From the NCBI GenBank assembly GCA_963841855.1, contig CAWJEJ010000004.1:434001-498000 (forward strand): a stretch of DNA of 64,000 nt, written 5' to 3'. The notes beneath the pieces were generated by a model. That model did no database searches, had not been told where the DNA came from, and saw only the letters and a list, made by a program, of their open reading frames with translations. A program made the translations under genes and the position numbers. Origin of the DNA: CAXBBB01 sp963841855 (lineage in GTDB: Bacteria > Bacteroidota > Rhodothermia > Rhodothermales > BA12). Shown piece after piece: positions 21,347 to 30,646 of the stretch (its first letter is position 1; the number at the start of each line of letters is the position of its first letter).

Positions 21347-21467
21347 AATCGGTTTCCTTTGCTCGGCTAACGGCCGCCGCAGTCAAAGAGTAAGTTTAAG
21401 AGGCACAAGCAGTTCCGCCCGCCGCTGGGCTTCACTGCGTCTTTGGATGTGCCCCCAATGAAAGAGA

Positions 21468-21818
21468 TCAGTCGAGGTCTTCGCCGGTCGTCTTGGCATA
21501 GCGTTTCCAGCTACCGCGTCCCGACTGGTTTTCGACCCACTTGCGGCCGACGCGGGTCGCCTTTCCGTTGCCGTCGAGCGGCAGCACGTTCGAGACGTGG
21601 ATCGGAAACTCGCGCTCGACGCGTCCACCCTGCTGGTTCTGCTGATTGGGCTTGGTGTGGCGAATGCGCATGTTGACGCCTTCAATCAGAACGCGGTCGT
21701 TCTTGGCGTAGACGCGCATGACGCGTCCGGTCAGACCCTTGTCGTTGCCCGAGAGCACTTCGACCTGGTCGCCGCGCTTGACGTGCAGCTTCTTCTGCTT
21801 GTTTTTTGTACGTGGCAT
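21468..21818 (-). CDS. rplX: 50S ribosomal protein uL24
   Basis: 116 residues. The KOW motif is visible in HVKRGDQVEVLSGNDKGLTG, followed by VLIEGVNMRIRHTKPNQQNQ. uL24 initiates 50S assembly. It ends with a short basic/acidic tail (about 95-116). It lies 11 bases after rplN. Confidence 0.96.
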   Translation of the reverse strand: MPRTKNKQKKLHVKRGDQVEVLSGNDKGLTGRVMRVYAKNDRVLIEGVNMRIRHTKPNQQNQQGGRVEREFPIHVSNVLPLDGNGKATRVGRKWVENQSGRGSWKRYAKTTGEDLD

Positions 21819-21829
21819 AGTCGTGTCGA

Positions 21830-22198
21830 TTAGAGTACTTCTGGGGCGAGCGAGACGATGCGCATGTACTGACGCTCACGCAGTTCGCGGGCGACGGGAC
21901 CGAAGATGCGGGTTCCGCGCGGCTCGCCTGCGTCGTTGAGCAGGACGGCGGCGTTCTCGTCGAAGCGGATGTAGCTACCGTCGGTGCGACGACGCTCTTT
22001 CTTGACACGGACGATGACGGCCTTGTGGACGGTGCCTTTCTTGACGTTGCCGCCCGGAATGGCCGACTTGACCGAAACGACGATCACATCGCCGAGCGTA
22101 GCGTAGCGGCGGCCCGAGCCTCCGAGCACACGGATGCACTGCACCTCTTTGGCTCCGCTGTTGTCGGCTACGGCCAGACGCGATTCTTGCTGAATCAT
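21830..22198 (-). CDS. rplN: 50S ribosomal protein uL14
   Basis: 122 residues, canonical length: MIQQESRLAVADNSGAKEVQ at the start, and FDENAAVLLNDAGEPRGTRI and GPVARELRERQYMRIVSLAP toward the end. It contacts bL19 and the silencing factor RsfS. It lies 25 bases after rpsQ. Confidence 0.98.
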   Translation of the reverse strand: MIQQESRLAVADNSGAKEVQCIRVLGGSGRRYATLGDVIVVSVKSAIPGGNVKKGTVHKAVIVRVKKERRRTDGSYIRFDENAAVLLNDAGEPRGTRIFGPVARELRERQYMRIVSLAPEVL

Positions 22199-22223
22199 GG
22201 TAGGATGCTGTTAGAGGTGAGGA

Positions 22224-22520
22224 TTACTTGGCGCGTTCGAGAATCTCGACCAGGCGCCAGCGCTTGTTCTTCGAGAGCGGACGGGTCTCCATGATCCGGA
22301 CCGTGTCGCCTTCTCCGGCGTCGTTGGTCTCGTCGTGGGCCATCAGCTTGCTCGTCTTCTTGATGAACTTACCGTAGATGGGGTGCTTCACCTGCCGCTC
22401 AATGCTGACGGTGATGCTCTTGTTCATCTTGCTAGAGGTGACCAGGCCGATGCGCTCTTTGCGCGCGTTACGAGTGGTCTCGGCTGCTTCTGCAGCGCCG
22501 TCGGTTTCTTTGGTTTCCAT
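22224..22520 (-). CDS. rpsQ: 30S ribosomal protein uS17
   Basis: 98 residues from ATG 22518-22520. An extra acidic/Ala-rich lead (about 15 residues) precedes the OB-fold core with LVTSSKMNKSITVSIERQVK, GDTVRIMETRPLSKNKRWRL and the end VEILERAK. The frame is open 19 codons further upstream without conservation. It lies 73 bases after rpmC. Confidence 0.95.
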   Translation of the reverse strand: METKETDGAAEAAETTRNARKERIGLVTSSKMNKSITVSIERQVKHPIYGKFIKKTSKLMAHDETNDAGEGDTVRIMETRPLSKNKRWRLVEILERAK

Positions 22521-22593
22521 AGTCGTGTGGGCTTGGTGAGCCGTGAGTCCGAAGTCGCCTGAGCGACACCTCACCAACTACCCATTTGGTTTG

Positions 22594-22785
22594 TTAGGCA
22601 GCTTTTTTCTCGGTGAGCACCGTCTGCAGACGGGCGATCAACCGGCGCTTGGTGCGCATCTGCATCGGGTTGTCGATGCGGGCGATGGCATTCTGAAAGC
22701 GCAGGTTGGACAGTTCGGTCGTTTCCGTCTGAATCTGCTCCTGAATCTGGTCGACCGAGAGGTCGCGGATTTCGATTGCGGTCAT
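22594..22785 (-). CDS. rpmC: 50S ribosomal protein uL29
   Basis: 63 residues, two-helix protein: LSVDQIQEQIQTETTELSNL, LRFQNAIARIDNPMQMR and RRLIARLQTVLTEKKA. It lies at the peptide-exit tunnel and helps dock SRP and trigger factor. It is encoded between rplP and rpsQ as usual. Confidence 0.95.
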   Translation of the reverse strand: MTAIEIRDLSVDQIQEQIQTETTELSNLRFQNAIARIDNPMQMRTKRRLIARLQTVLTEKKAA

Positions 22786-22811
22786 TGTCGTTGGGGTCTA
22801 CTTGTCGTCGA

Positions 22812-23261
22812 TTACTTGGCGACGCGGACGGGGCCGACGGGCGCGACGTAGTCGGGACGCGTGACCATTTTGGTCTTAATCGGCAGCTTGGCCTGGGCGA
22901 GCTTCATCGACTCGTATGCTAGCTCCTGTCCGATTCCACCTCCGATCTCGAAGAGCACACGTCCGGGGCGGACGACGGCTACCCAATACTCGGGCGAGCC
23001 TTTACCGCCACCCATTCGGGTTTCGGCAGCTTTCTTGGTGACGGGGCGATCCGGGAAGATGCGAATCCACACCTTGCCGACACGCTTCATCCGGCGCGTC
23101 ATCGTGATACGCGACGCTTCGATCTGACGGCTCGTGATGCGGCCCGGCTCCAAGGCCTTGAGACCGAAGTCGCCGAAGTCGATGGAGATACCGCGCTGTG
23201 CAAGTCCCGTGTTGCGTCCTTTCTGGACGCGACGGAACTTGGTCCGTTTGGGCATCAGCAT
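22812..23261 (-). CDS. rplP: 50S ribosomal protein uL16
   Basis: 149 residues. Two in-frame ATGs (23259-23261 and 23253-23255) give MLMPKRTKFRRV or MPKRTKFRRV; the first corresponds to the MLxPKR start common in the family and is used. RITSRQIEASRITMTRRMKR and RMGGGKGSPEYWVAVVRPGR are diagnostic; the latter loop reaches the peptidyl-transferase region. It lies between rpsC and rpmC. Confidence 0.96.
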   Translation of the reverse strand: MLMPKRTKFRRVQKGRNTGLAQRGISIDFGDFGLKALEPGRITSRQIEASRITMTRRMKRVGKVWIRIFPDRPVTKKAAETRMGGGKGSPEYWVAVVRPGRVLFEIGGGIGQELAYESMKLAQAKLPIKTKMVTRPDYVAPVGPVRVAK

Positions 23262-23315
23262 AATTCTAGGGGTCTATTCCGAGCAACGCCCGGTGATGTT
23301 CTAAAGTCAGTCGAG

Positions 23316-24164
23316 TTATCGGCGTCCGCCACGGCTCGCGCCGCCGCCTCCACCTGCACCGCCGCCCGATCCACCGCGTCCGCCACGGCCACCGGCTCCG
23401 CCGCCACGTCCGCCGCGATCACCACGGCCACGACCGCGATCCTTGCGGTCATCGTCGCCGCGTCCACCACGACGGCGCTCGGGAACGGGCTGCTGCATCT
23501 GGTAGCGCTGAGCCTGGACGTTCGGGTTGAGTTCGGGCTTGCCGATGACTTCGCCGCGCGAGATCCAGACTTTGACGCCGCACGTTCCATAGATCGTGAA
23601 CGCCGTAGCCTCGGCATAGTCGATGTCGTTGCGAATCGTGTGGAGCGGCACGCTGCCTTCGAGGTACTGCTCGGTCCGGCCCATCTCGGCACCGCCCAGG
23701 CGTCCGCCCAGTTTGATGCGGATACCGCTGGCACCCATCCGCATCGCAGCCTGGATCGCCTGCTTCATCGCCCGGCGGAACGACACGCGGCCTTCCAACT
23801 GCTGTGCGATGTTCTGAGCGACGAGGCTCGCGTCCATCTCGGGACGCTTGATCTCCGAGATGTTGATCTGGATGTCCTTGTCGGTCAGCTGCTTGATTTC
23901 GCCGCGCAGCTTCTCGACTTCCGTCCCGCCCCTACCGATGATGATACCGGGACGCGAGGTGTGCAACGTCAGAATGACACGGCTAGGCGTGCGCTCGATG
24001 ACGACGCGGGCCAGACCAGCGCGCTTCAAGCGAGCGGTCAGGTATCGGCGGATCTTGTCGTCTTCGACCAACTTCTCGGCCATGTCCTTCTCGGCATACC
24101 AGCTGGAATCCCAGCCCCGGATGATACCCAGGCGAAAGCCGATCGGATTTGTTTTCTGTCCCAT
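23316..24164 (-). CDS. rpsC: 30S ribosomal protein uS3 with Arg/Gly-rich tail
   Basis: 282 residues. The core (MGQKTNPIGFRLGIIRGWDS; KH domain with RPGIIIGRGGTEVEKLRGEI; C-terminal GASGIRIKLGGRLGGAEMGR and YGTCGVKVWISRGEVIG) ends near residue 215. After a short linker, residues about 228-282 are almost only Arg, Gly, Asp and Ser with many RGG/GRG repeats, resembling RGG-box RNA-binding tails. uS3 lines the mRNA entry channel and has helicase activity, so a basic tail there could touch incoming mRNA; that is inference. Confidence 0.96.
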   Translation of the reverse strand: MGQKTNPIGFRLGIIRGWDSSWYAEKDMAEKLVEDDKIRRYLTARLKRAGLARVVIERTPSRVILTLHTSRPGIIIGRGGTEVEKLRGEIKQLTDKDIQINISEIKRPEMDASLVAQNIAQQLEGRVSFRRAMKQAIQAAMRMGASGIRIKLGGRLGGAEMGRTEQYLEGSVPLHTIRNDIDYAEATAFTIYGTCGVKVWISRGEVIGKPELNPNVQAQRYQMQQPVPERRRGGRGDDDRKDRGRGRGDRGGRGGGAGGRGGRGGSGGGAGGGGGASRGGRR

Positions 24165-24169
24165 AGTCT

Positions 24170-24532
24170 TTAGGCTTCTTCGGTGGCGTAGTCGGGGGCC
24201 GAGACGACGACCGTGATGTGCGACGTCTTCTTCTGGATCGGGTGGGCGCGGCCACGCGGGGCCGGCTGAAACCGTTTGAAGACCGGACCTTCGTCGATCA
24301 TGATCTCAGAGATCACGATGTCCTCTTCGCCGACGCGCTCATCGGGGTTCTGGTCCATCAGGTTGTGGTAGGCGGACGTGATCGTCGCCTTGATCGGCAT
24401 AGTCGCGGCGTGCGGCAGAAAGTCGAGGATGCTCAGGGCTTCCGGTACTCCTTTGCCACGCACGAGGTTGGCCACGGTGCGCATCTTGAGCGCGCTTCCA
24501 CGGGCGCCTTTACGGACGGCTTTGGCTTGCAT
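24170..24532 (-). CDS. rplV: 50S ribosomal protein uL22
   Basis: 120 residues from ATG 24530-24532 (MQAKAVRKGARGSALKMRTV). Its long beta-hairpin, which lines the exit tunnel, is in FKRFQPAPRGRAHPIQKKTS. It ends 5 bases before the rpsC start. Confidence 0.96.
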   Translation of the reverse strand: MQAKAVRKGARGSALKMRTVANLVRGKGVPEALSILDFLPHAATMPIKATITSAYHNLMDQNPDERVGEEDIVISEIMIDEGPVFKRFQPAPRGRAHPIQKKTSHITVVVSAPDYATEEA

Positions 24533-24574
24533 AGTGCTGAGGTGTTGTCGGGGCATAGACCCGCAGAGGAGAGA

Positions 24575-24859
24575 TTATCGGCGGCCGCGCTTGTCCTTCT
24601 TGTCGCCAGCGTGGCCACGGAAGTTGCGCGTCGGCGAGAACTCGCCCAGCTTGTGACCGACCATGTTCTCGGTCACGTAGACCGGAACGAACGACTTGCC
24701 GTTGTGGACCGCGAACGTGTGGCTGACGAACTCGGGCGTGATGACCGAGCCTCTGCTCCACGTCTTGATGACTTTCTTACTGGAGGTCTCGTTGAGTTCG
24801 TCCACCTTCTTCTGAAGCTTGAAGTGAACGAACGGACCTTTTTTGAGCGAGCGTGCCAT
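24575..24859 (-). CDS. rpsS: 30S ribosomal protein uS19
   Basis: 94 residues: MARSLKKGPFVHFKLQKKVD, TWSRGSVITPEFVSHTFAVH and MVGHKLGEFSPTRNFRGHAG are diagnostic. It lies in the 30S head near uS13. It begins 6 bases after rplB. Confidence 0.97.
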   Translation of the reverse strand: MARSLKKGPFVHFKLQKKVDELNETSSKKVIKTWSRGSVITPEFVSHTFAVHNGKSFVPVYVTENMVGHKLGEFSPTRNFRGHAGDKKDKRGRR

Positions 24860-24865
24860 ATCGGA

Positions 24866-25699
24866 TTATCCTTTCTTCGTCTTGCGACGGCGAACGATGT
24901 ATTTGTTCGATGCCTTGTTCTTCTTGCGCGTTTTGAAGCCCTTCGCCATGACGCCGGTCGGCGACTTGGGATGGCCGCCGGACGCCTTGCCTTCGCCACC
25001 ACCCATCGGGTGATCGACCGGGTTCATCGCGACGCCGCGCGTCTTGGGACGGATGCCGCGCCAGCGGTTACGACCGGCCTTGCCCTGGTCGATGTTCATG
25101 TGGTCCGGGTTCGACGTGGTGCCGATGGTCGCCATGCAGATGACGGGCACGAGCCGAACTTCCTTGCTTGGCAGCTGCAGCGAGGCATACTTGCCCTCGC
25201 GCGCCGTCAACTGAGCATAGGTACCAGCCGAGCGCGCCATCTGAGCACCTTTGCCCGGTTTCATCTCGACGCAGTGGACGTACGAGCCCAGAGGGATTTT
25301 CGATAGCGGCAGGCAGTTACCTGCTTCGGGTGCCGAATCGGGTCCGCTGACGATCGTCTGGCCGACAGAGACTTCGTTGGGCGCAATAATGTAGCGCTTT
25401 TCGCCGTCAACGTAATTCAAGAGCGCGATGCGAGCCGACCGGTTCGGATCGTACTCAATGGCAGCGACACGGGCCGGAATGCCGATCTTGTCGCGCTTGA
25501 AGTCGATGATGCGATACCGACGCTTGTGTCCACCGCCCTGGTGGCGCGTCGTGATGCGGCCGTTGTTGTTGCGACCGCCGTGTCGTTTGACCGGAGCGAG
25601 CAGGCTCTTCTCGGGCTTCGACTTGGTGATCTCATCGAACGTCGCGACTGAGCGCTGACGCTGGCCGGGAGTGTTCGGTTTGAGTTGGCGAATAGCCAT
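24866..25699 (-). CDS. rplB: 50S ribosomal protein uL2
   Basis: 277 residues, normal length. Visible are RHQGGGHKRRYRIIDFKRDK, AIEYDPNRSARIALLNYVDG and the C-terminal MNPVDHPMGGGEGKASGGHP with the conserved His near the peptidyl-transferase centre. The 101-base gap before it (25700-25800) contains a perfect 12-base palindrome, GACCGATCGGTC at 25737-25748, of unknown meaning. Confidence 0.98.
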   Translation of the reverse strand: MAIRQLKPNTPGQRQRSVATFDEITKSKPEKSLLAPVKRHGGRNNNGRITTRHQGGGHKRRYRIIDFKRDKIGIPARVAAIEYDPNRSARIALLNYVDGEKRYIIAPNEVSVGQTIVSGPDSAPEAGNCLPLSKIPLGSYVHCVEMKPGKGAQMARSAGTYAQLTAREGKYASLQLPSKEVRLVPVICMATIGTTSNPDHMNIDQGKAGRNRWRGIRPKTRGVAMNPVDHPMGGGEGKASGGHPKSPTGVMAKGFKTRKKNKASNKYIVRRRKTKKG

Positions 25700-25800
25700 G
25701 ATCGTGGAGTTGTGGGCTTACGTGCTGTCTCTGGCTGACCGATCGGTCGATGCGCGCGACGGCTTTGCGCCCGGTGGGATATAGGGGAGTCTAGGTCGGC

Positions 25801-26100
<300 letters not shown>

Positions 26101-26117
26101 GTCTCTATTCGGATGCG

Positions 26118-26951
26118 TCAGGCCTTGGCGCCCGGATCAACGGAAGGATCAACGTTTTCGGCGGCTGCGATGGCTTCGATGCCCGTGTCCGACGCGATGA
26201 TCGGGGCAGCGACTTCAGCCGTGTCGATGACCGGATCGGCTGCAACGACGGGAGCTTCGGTCTTCGTTTTGATGACGGGCATCGCCTCGGCGACCTGTAC
26301 GCCATCATCCGACTTGACCTCTTTGGCTCCTTCGAAGCGAGCGTCCAGCGATGCCAGCGCGCCTTCCAAGAAGACAAGCGTCGTCGCCTGCATCACGTCG
26401 AGCGTCGACAGCGAGGCCGCCGTCTGAACGTGAACCTTGGGCAGGTTGCGGATGCTGAGCAGCAGTGTACGGTCGGTCGTATCCGTCACGAAGACGGTGC
26501 GTCCGGTCAGACCGAGCGTGCCGACGAGCAAGTTGATGTCGCGCGTCTTGGGCGCGTCCATCGCGATGGCGTCGACGATGCGAATGGCGCCTTCTTGGGC
26601 TTTGTACGCCAGAGCCGAACGCGTGGCCAGCTGCTTGGTCTTACGGTTGACGCTCTGCGTATAGTTACGCGGACGCGGTCCGAAGATCGTGCCACCGCCC
26701 CTACGGATGGGGCTTTTGGCCGAGCCTGCGCGTGAGCCGCCCGTTCCTTTCTGGCGGTACAGCTTGCGGGTCGAGTGGCTGTTCTCGCCGCGGTCCTTGA
26801 CCTTGTGCGTACCCTGGCGCGCATTGGCCTGGGTCGCTTTCACGTCGAGCCAGATGACGTGATCATTCGGCGTGACGCCGAAGATCGACGCGCTGAGCGA
26901 GACCGAGCGGCCTGCTTCAGACCCGTCCTGGCGGTAAACTGGAAATTCCAT
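26118..26951 (-). CDS. rplD: 50S ribosomal protein uL4 with C-terminal extension
   Basis: 277 residues against about 200-210 usually. The core (GTHKVKDRGENSHSTRKLYR; QKGTGGSRAGSAKSPIRRGG; ATRSALAYKAQEGAIRIVDA) ends near residue 212. The last 65 residues are Ala/Val/Ile/Asp-rich with no recognised domain. In E. coli uL4 represses its own operon through an S10 leader; no such leader is recognised here. It lies 18 bases after rplC. Confidence 0.96.
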   Translation of the reverse strand: MEFPVYRQDGSEAGRSVSLSASIFGVTPNDHVIWLDVKATQANARQGTHKVKDRGENSHSTRKLYRQKGTGGSRAGSAKSPIRRGGGTIFGPRPRNYTQSVNRKTKQLATRSALAYKAQEGAIRIVDAIAMDAPKTRDINLLVGTLGLTGRTVFVTDTTDRTLLLSIRNLPKVHVQTAASLSTLDVMQATTLVFLEGALASLDARFEGAKEVKSDDGVQVAEAMPVIKTKTEAPVVAADPVIDTAEVAAPIIASDTGIEAIAAAENVDPSVDPGAKA

Positions 26952-26969
26952 GATTCTCTAGTCGTCTGT

Positions 26970-27608
26970 TTAGCCGCGGAGGGCCTGCTTGTGAAGCTCG
27001 ACGTATCCGCCCTTCGGTCCCGGGACGGCGCCCTTGACGAGGATCAGGTTGCTGTCGGCTAGAATGCGGGCGACGACGAGGTTCTTGACCGTCACGCGGT
27101 CGTTGCCCGTGCGTCCGGCCATCTTCATGCCCTTGAACACGCGCGAAGGCGTCGAGGCCATGCCGATCGAACCGGGAGCGCGCTGGCGGTTGTGCTGACC
27201 GTGAGTCGATCCGCCAACACCTGAAAAGCCGTGCCGTTTGACGACACCCTGAAAGCCTTTGCCTTTGCTCGTGCCCGTCACGTCGATCTTCTCGCCTTCG
27301 ACGAACAGATCCGTGATCGAGACCGTGCCGCCTTCTTCGGCATCGCCCGCGAAGTCGCGAAACTCGATGACCTTGCGCTTGGGCGAGGTGCCGGTGCGGG
27401 CGAAGTGGCCCTGCATCGCCTTGGTCGTGCGCCGAACGGGGCGCTCGTCGTAGGCAAGCTGAACGGCATCGTAGCCGTCGGCTCCGTCCGTTTTTTTAAT
27501 TTGTGTGACCGCGTTGGGCGCGGCTTCGACGACGGTGCAAATGATGTTGCGACCCGTAGCGTCGAAGATGCTCGTCATTCCGAGCTTCTTTCCGATAATC
27601 CCGCTCAT
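26970..27608 (-). CDS. rplC: 50S ribosomal protein uL3
   Basis: 212 residues from ATG 27606-27608 (MSGIIGKKLGMTSIFDATGR); a TTG three codons upstream is ignored. The long loop with GVVKRHGFSGVGGSTHGQHN and PGSIGMASTPSRVFKGMKMA approaches the peptidyl-transferase centre and carries the glutamine usually methylated by PrmB. A gap of 203 bases with a tight hairpin separates it from rpsJ. Confidence 0.97.
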   Translation of the reverse strand: MSGIIGKKLGMTSIFDATGRNIICTVVEAAPNAVTQIKKTDGADGYDAVQLAYDERPVRRTTKAMQGHFARTGTSPKRKVIEFRDFAGDAEEGGTVSITDLFVEGEKIDVTGTSKGKGFQGVVKRHGFSGVGGSTHGQHNRQRAPGSIGMASTPSRVFKGMKMAGRTGNDRVTVKNLVVARILADSNLILVKGAVPGPKGGYVELHKQALRG

Positions 27609-27681
27609 TGTAATCAATGAATCGGCCTGCTGCTGAGAGCAGACCAGATTAAGTTAAGCGTAAAGCAAAACAGAGAACAGT

Positions 27682-27699
27682 GGTAGACCGAAGCCTACC
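27682..27699 (-). promoter_or_regulatory. cUUCGg-capped hairpin between rpsJ and rplC
   Basis: In the transcript, GGUAGGC-UUCG-GUCUACC forms a 7-bp stem (one G-U pair) closed by the very stable cUUCGg tetraloop. Downstream is a pyrimidine-rich, U-rich run (CUGUUCUCUGUUUUGCUUUA). It lies in the 203-base gap before rplC. This looks like an attenuator or a weak intrinsic terminator controlling the S10 operon after rpsJ; the U-run is not continuous, so full termination is doubtful. Confidence 0.5.
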
Positions 27700-27811
27700 C
27701 CGGCGTCGTGCCGAGCCTTTTAATATAGGGGCGATCCACCGTCGTCAAAGGTCCAGGCTGTGAGCCTTGTACGAAGACGACACCTCTCTCCAGAGGCTCG
27801 ACCTGTTTCGT

Positions 27812-28120
27812 TTACTTGATCTCGACGTCGACACCCGAAGGCAGTTCGAGCTTGAGAAGCGCATCGACGGTCGTCGAGCTGCTGGACAGGATGTCGATCA
27901 GGCGGCGGTGGGAGCGCGTTTCGAACTGCTCGCGTGCCTTCTTGTCGACGTGCGGTCCACGCAGGACGGTGACGATGTCTTTCTTGGTCGGAAGCGGGAT
28001 CGGCCCGCTGACGACGGCGCCGGTCGACTTGACCGTTTTGATGATTTTCTCCGCGCTCTTGTCGATCAGCGAGTGATCGAACGATTTGAGTTTGATGCGG
28101 ATGCGCTGGCTCATTGCCAT
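27812..28120 (-). CDS. rpsJ: 30S ribosomal protein uS10
   Basis: 102 residues if the first of two close ATGs (28118-28120, 28112-28114) is used; the second gives the classical 100-residue MSQRIRIKLKSFDHSLIDKS. GPIPLPTKKDIVTVLRGPHV and the end LELPSGVDVEIK are conserved. uS10 is also the NusE antitermination factor. The tuf terminator lies just upstream, so a promoter for rpsJ should lie in 28121-28165, though no clear one is seen. Confidence 0.97.
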   Translation of the reverse strand: MAMSQRIRIKLKSFDHSLIDKSAEKIIKTVKSTGAVVSGPIPLPTKKDIVTVLRGPHVDKKAREQFETRSHRRLIDILSSSSTTVDALLKLELPSGVDVEIK

Positions 28121-28162
28121 GTCGGTGGGGATGTAAAGAACAGAGTGTGGTTGGGGTCGGCG

Positions 28163-28198
28163 CAAAAAGCCGCCGGCTGATCGGATCAACCGGCGGCT
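28163..28198 (-). terminator. intrinsic terminator after tuf
   Basis: Read on the minus strand, AGCCGCCGG pairs with CCGGCGGCT (plus-strand arms 28169-28177 and 28190-28198), with extra pairing (TGAT/ATCA) in the loop, and is followed directly by TTTTT (plus 28163-28167). This is a textbook Rho-independent terminator. It separates the tRNA-tuf unit from the S10 operon. Confidence 0.85.
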
Positions 28199-28217
28199 GA
28201 AAAACGCCTAACTAGTT

Positions 28218-29405
<1,188 letters not shown>

Positions 29406-29466
29406 GGTCGTGCGGGCAGCAGATTAGATGTGAGTGACGAAGGCCTAGGCGGGCCGGGTGTGGAGA

Positions 29467-29537
<71 letters not shown>

Positions 29538-29579
29538 AAAAAAACGCCCTACCCTGGCAGAGCCGAGGCAAGGCGGGGA

Positions 29580-29651
29580 GCGGGGGACGGGGTTCGAACC
29601 CGCGACATTCAGCTTGGAAGGCTGATGCTCTACCAACTGAGCTACCCCCGC
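29580..29651 (-). tRNA. tRNA-Gly (TCC)
   Basis: 72 bases: acceptor GCGGGGG/CCCCCGC, anticodon stem TCAGC/GCTGA with loop CTTCCAA (anticodon TCC), and T-loop TTCGAAC. CCA is not encoded. It is third in the four-tRNA cluster. Confidence 0.96.
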
Positions 29652-29692
29652 GATGCGCCCTACGACGCATGGAAGCGCCATAGGTTGCGAGT

Positions 29693-29773
29693 GGGCCGGG
29701 AAGGATTCGAACCTCCGAAGACTAAGTCAGCAGATTTACAGTCTGCCCCCGTTGGCCGCTTGGGTACCGACCC
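29693..29773 (-). tRNA. tRNA-Tyr (GTA)
   Basis: 81 bases with the long variable arm of a class II tRNA. The acceptor GGGTCGG/CCGGCCC includes one T-G pair; the anticodon stem GCAGA/TCTGC closes loop CTGTAAA (anticodon GTA); the T-loop is TTCGAAT. CCA is not encoded. Confidence 0.95.
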
Positions 29774-29866
29774 GCAAGGCTGCCAATCTAGGACAGCCGA
29801 ACCGCGCGACGCTAGCGAAAACCAAATGAAGCGACTGCAATCGCTTGCTGCTACCGATCGCGTGGA

Positions 29867-29938
29867 GCTGGTGGAGGGATTCGAACCCCCGACCTGCTGA
29901 TTACAAATCAGCTGCTCTACCAACTGAGCTACACCAGC
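29867..29938 (-). tRNA. tRNA-Thr (TGT)
   Basis: 72 bases: acceptor GCTGGTG/CACCAGC, anticodon stem GCTGA/TCAGC with loop TTTGTAA (anticodon TGT), and T-loop TTCGAAT. CCA is not encoded. It is the first tRNA of the cluster, directly downstream of a strong promoter. Confidence 0.96.
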
Positions 29939-29947
29939 GAACGATTC

Positions 29948-29975
29948 AAAATACGTCTCCCCTCTCCCCCGTCAA
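29948..29975 (-). promoter_or_regulatory. promoter of the tRNA-tuf unit
   Basis: On the minus strand TTGACG (29970-29975) and TATTTT (29948-29953) are separated by 16 bases. The -10 box ends 9 bases before the first tRNA base, as expected for a housekeeping sigma promoter. It overlaps the last codons of the DedA-family gene. A GC-rich discriminator is absent (GAATCGTTC follows). Confidence 0.75.
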
Positions 29976-30646
29976 CCCACCGCGCGACGCTTTCGCAGCC
30001 ATTGCACAGTCAGCCAAACCGCAGCGACGCTGAGCAAGATCGACCCGGCAACTTTGCCGTACAGCGCCAGCCACCCTTCGACCTGCGCCAAATTGTCGCC
30101 TGCCGCGTATCCGAGCGATGCCACCAGGACCGACCACGCGATCGCGCTGACTGACGAGTACAGCCATGCACGCCGCGTCGACACGTCCGAGGCTCCGGCG
30201 GCGAGCGCAACTACGCTGCGGATGCCAGGCAGAAACCGGTTACCCGCGATCACCCATCCGCCCCGCTCGTCCACCCAGCGGCGCGCCTTAGCGACCTGCT
30301 TATTCGGAATCCAACGCAGTCGATTCGGGTCGTCGATCGCGTCGCCCAACTGGTTGCCGACGGCGTAGACGGTCATGAACCCGGCGATGCCGCCCAGCGC
30401 AGCTACGGTGATTACGAGCGGGAGCGAGATCGTCGCCTCGGAACCGGCAAGCAGTCCGGCGTAGGCGATGAGCAGGTCGCCGGGGATAGGCGGCAGCACG
30501 TTTTCGCCGTACGCGATCAGGAACAGAACGGTGTACGTCCACAGAGTCGGCAAGGCGGCATACCACGCATTGAAGTCGTGGAACGCGTCGGTGGCGGCGG
30601 TGAACCACTCCACGGAGTCAGGCGCGTTGGATGAGGCAGACAGCAT
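29972..30646 (-). CDS. DedA-family membrane protein
   Basis: 224 residues from ATG 30644-30646. The SNARE-associated/DedA (VTT) domain shows YGENVLPPIPGDLLIAYAG near the N-terminus and AGNRFLPGIRSVVALAAG later, with about five hydrophobic helices. DedA proteins are inner-membrane transporters; some flip undecaprenyl phosphate or phosphatidylethanolamine to recycle lipid carriers. That would suit a genome region rich in undecaprenyl-linked glycan genes, but the subfamily cannot be assigned here. The start overlaps the ispF end by 29 bases. Confidence 0.9.
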   Translation of the reverse strand: MLSASSNAPDSVEWFTAATDAFHDFNAWYAALPTLWTYTVLFLIAYGENVLPPIPGDLLIAYAGLLAGSEATISLPLVITVAALGGIAGFMTVYAVGNQLGDAIDDPNRLRWIPNKQVAKARRWVDERGGWVIAGNRFLPGIRSVVALAAGASDVSTRRAWLYSSVSAIAWSVLVASLGYAAGDNLAQVEGWLALYGKVAGSILLSVAAVWLTVQWLRKRRAVG

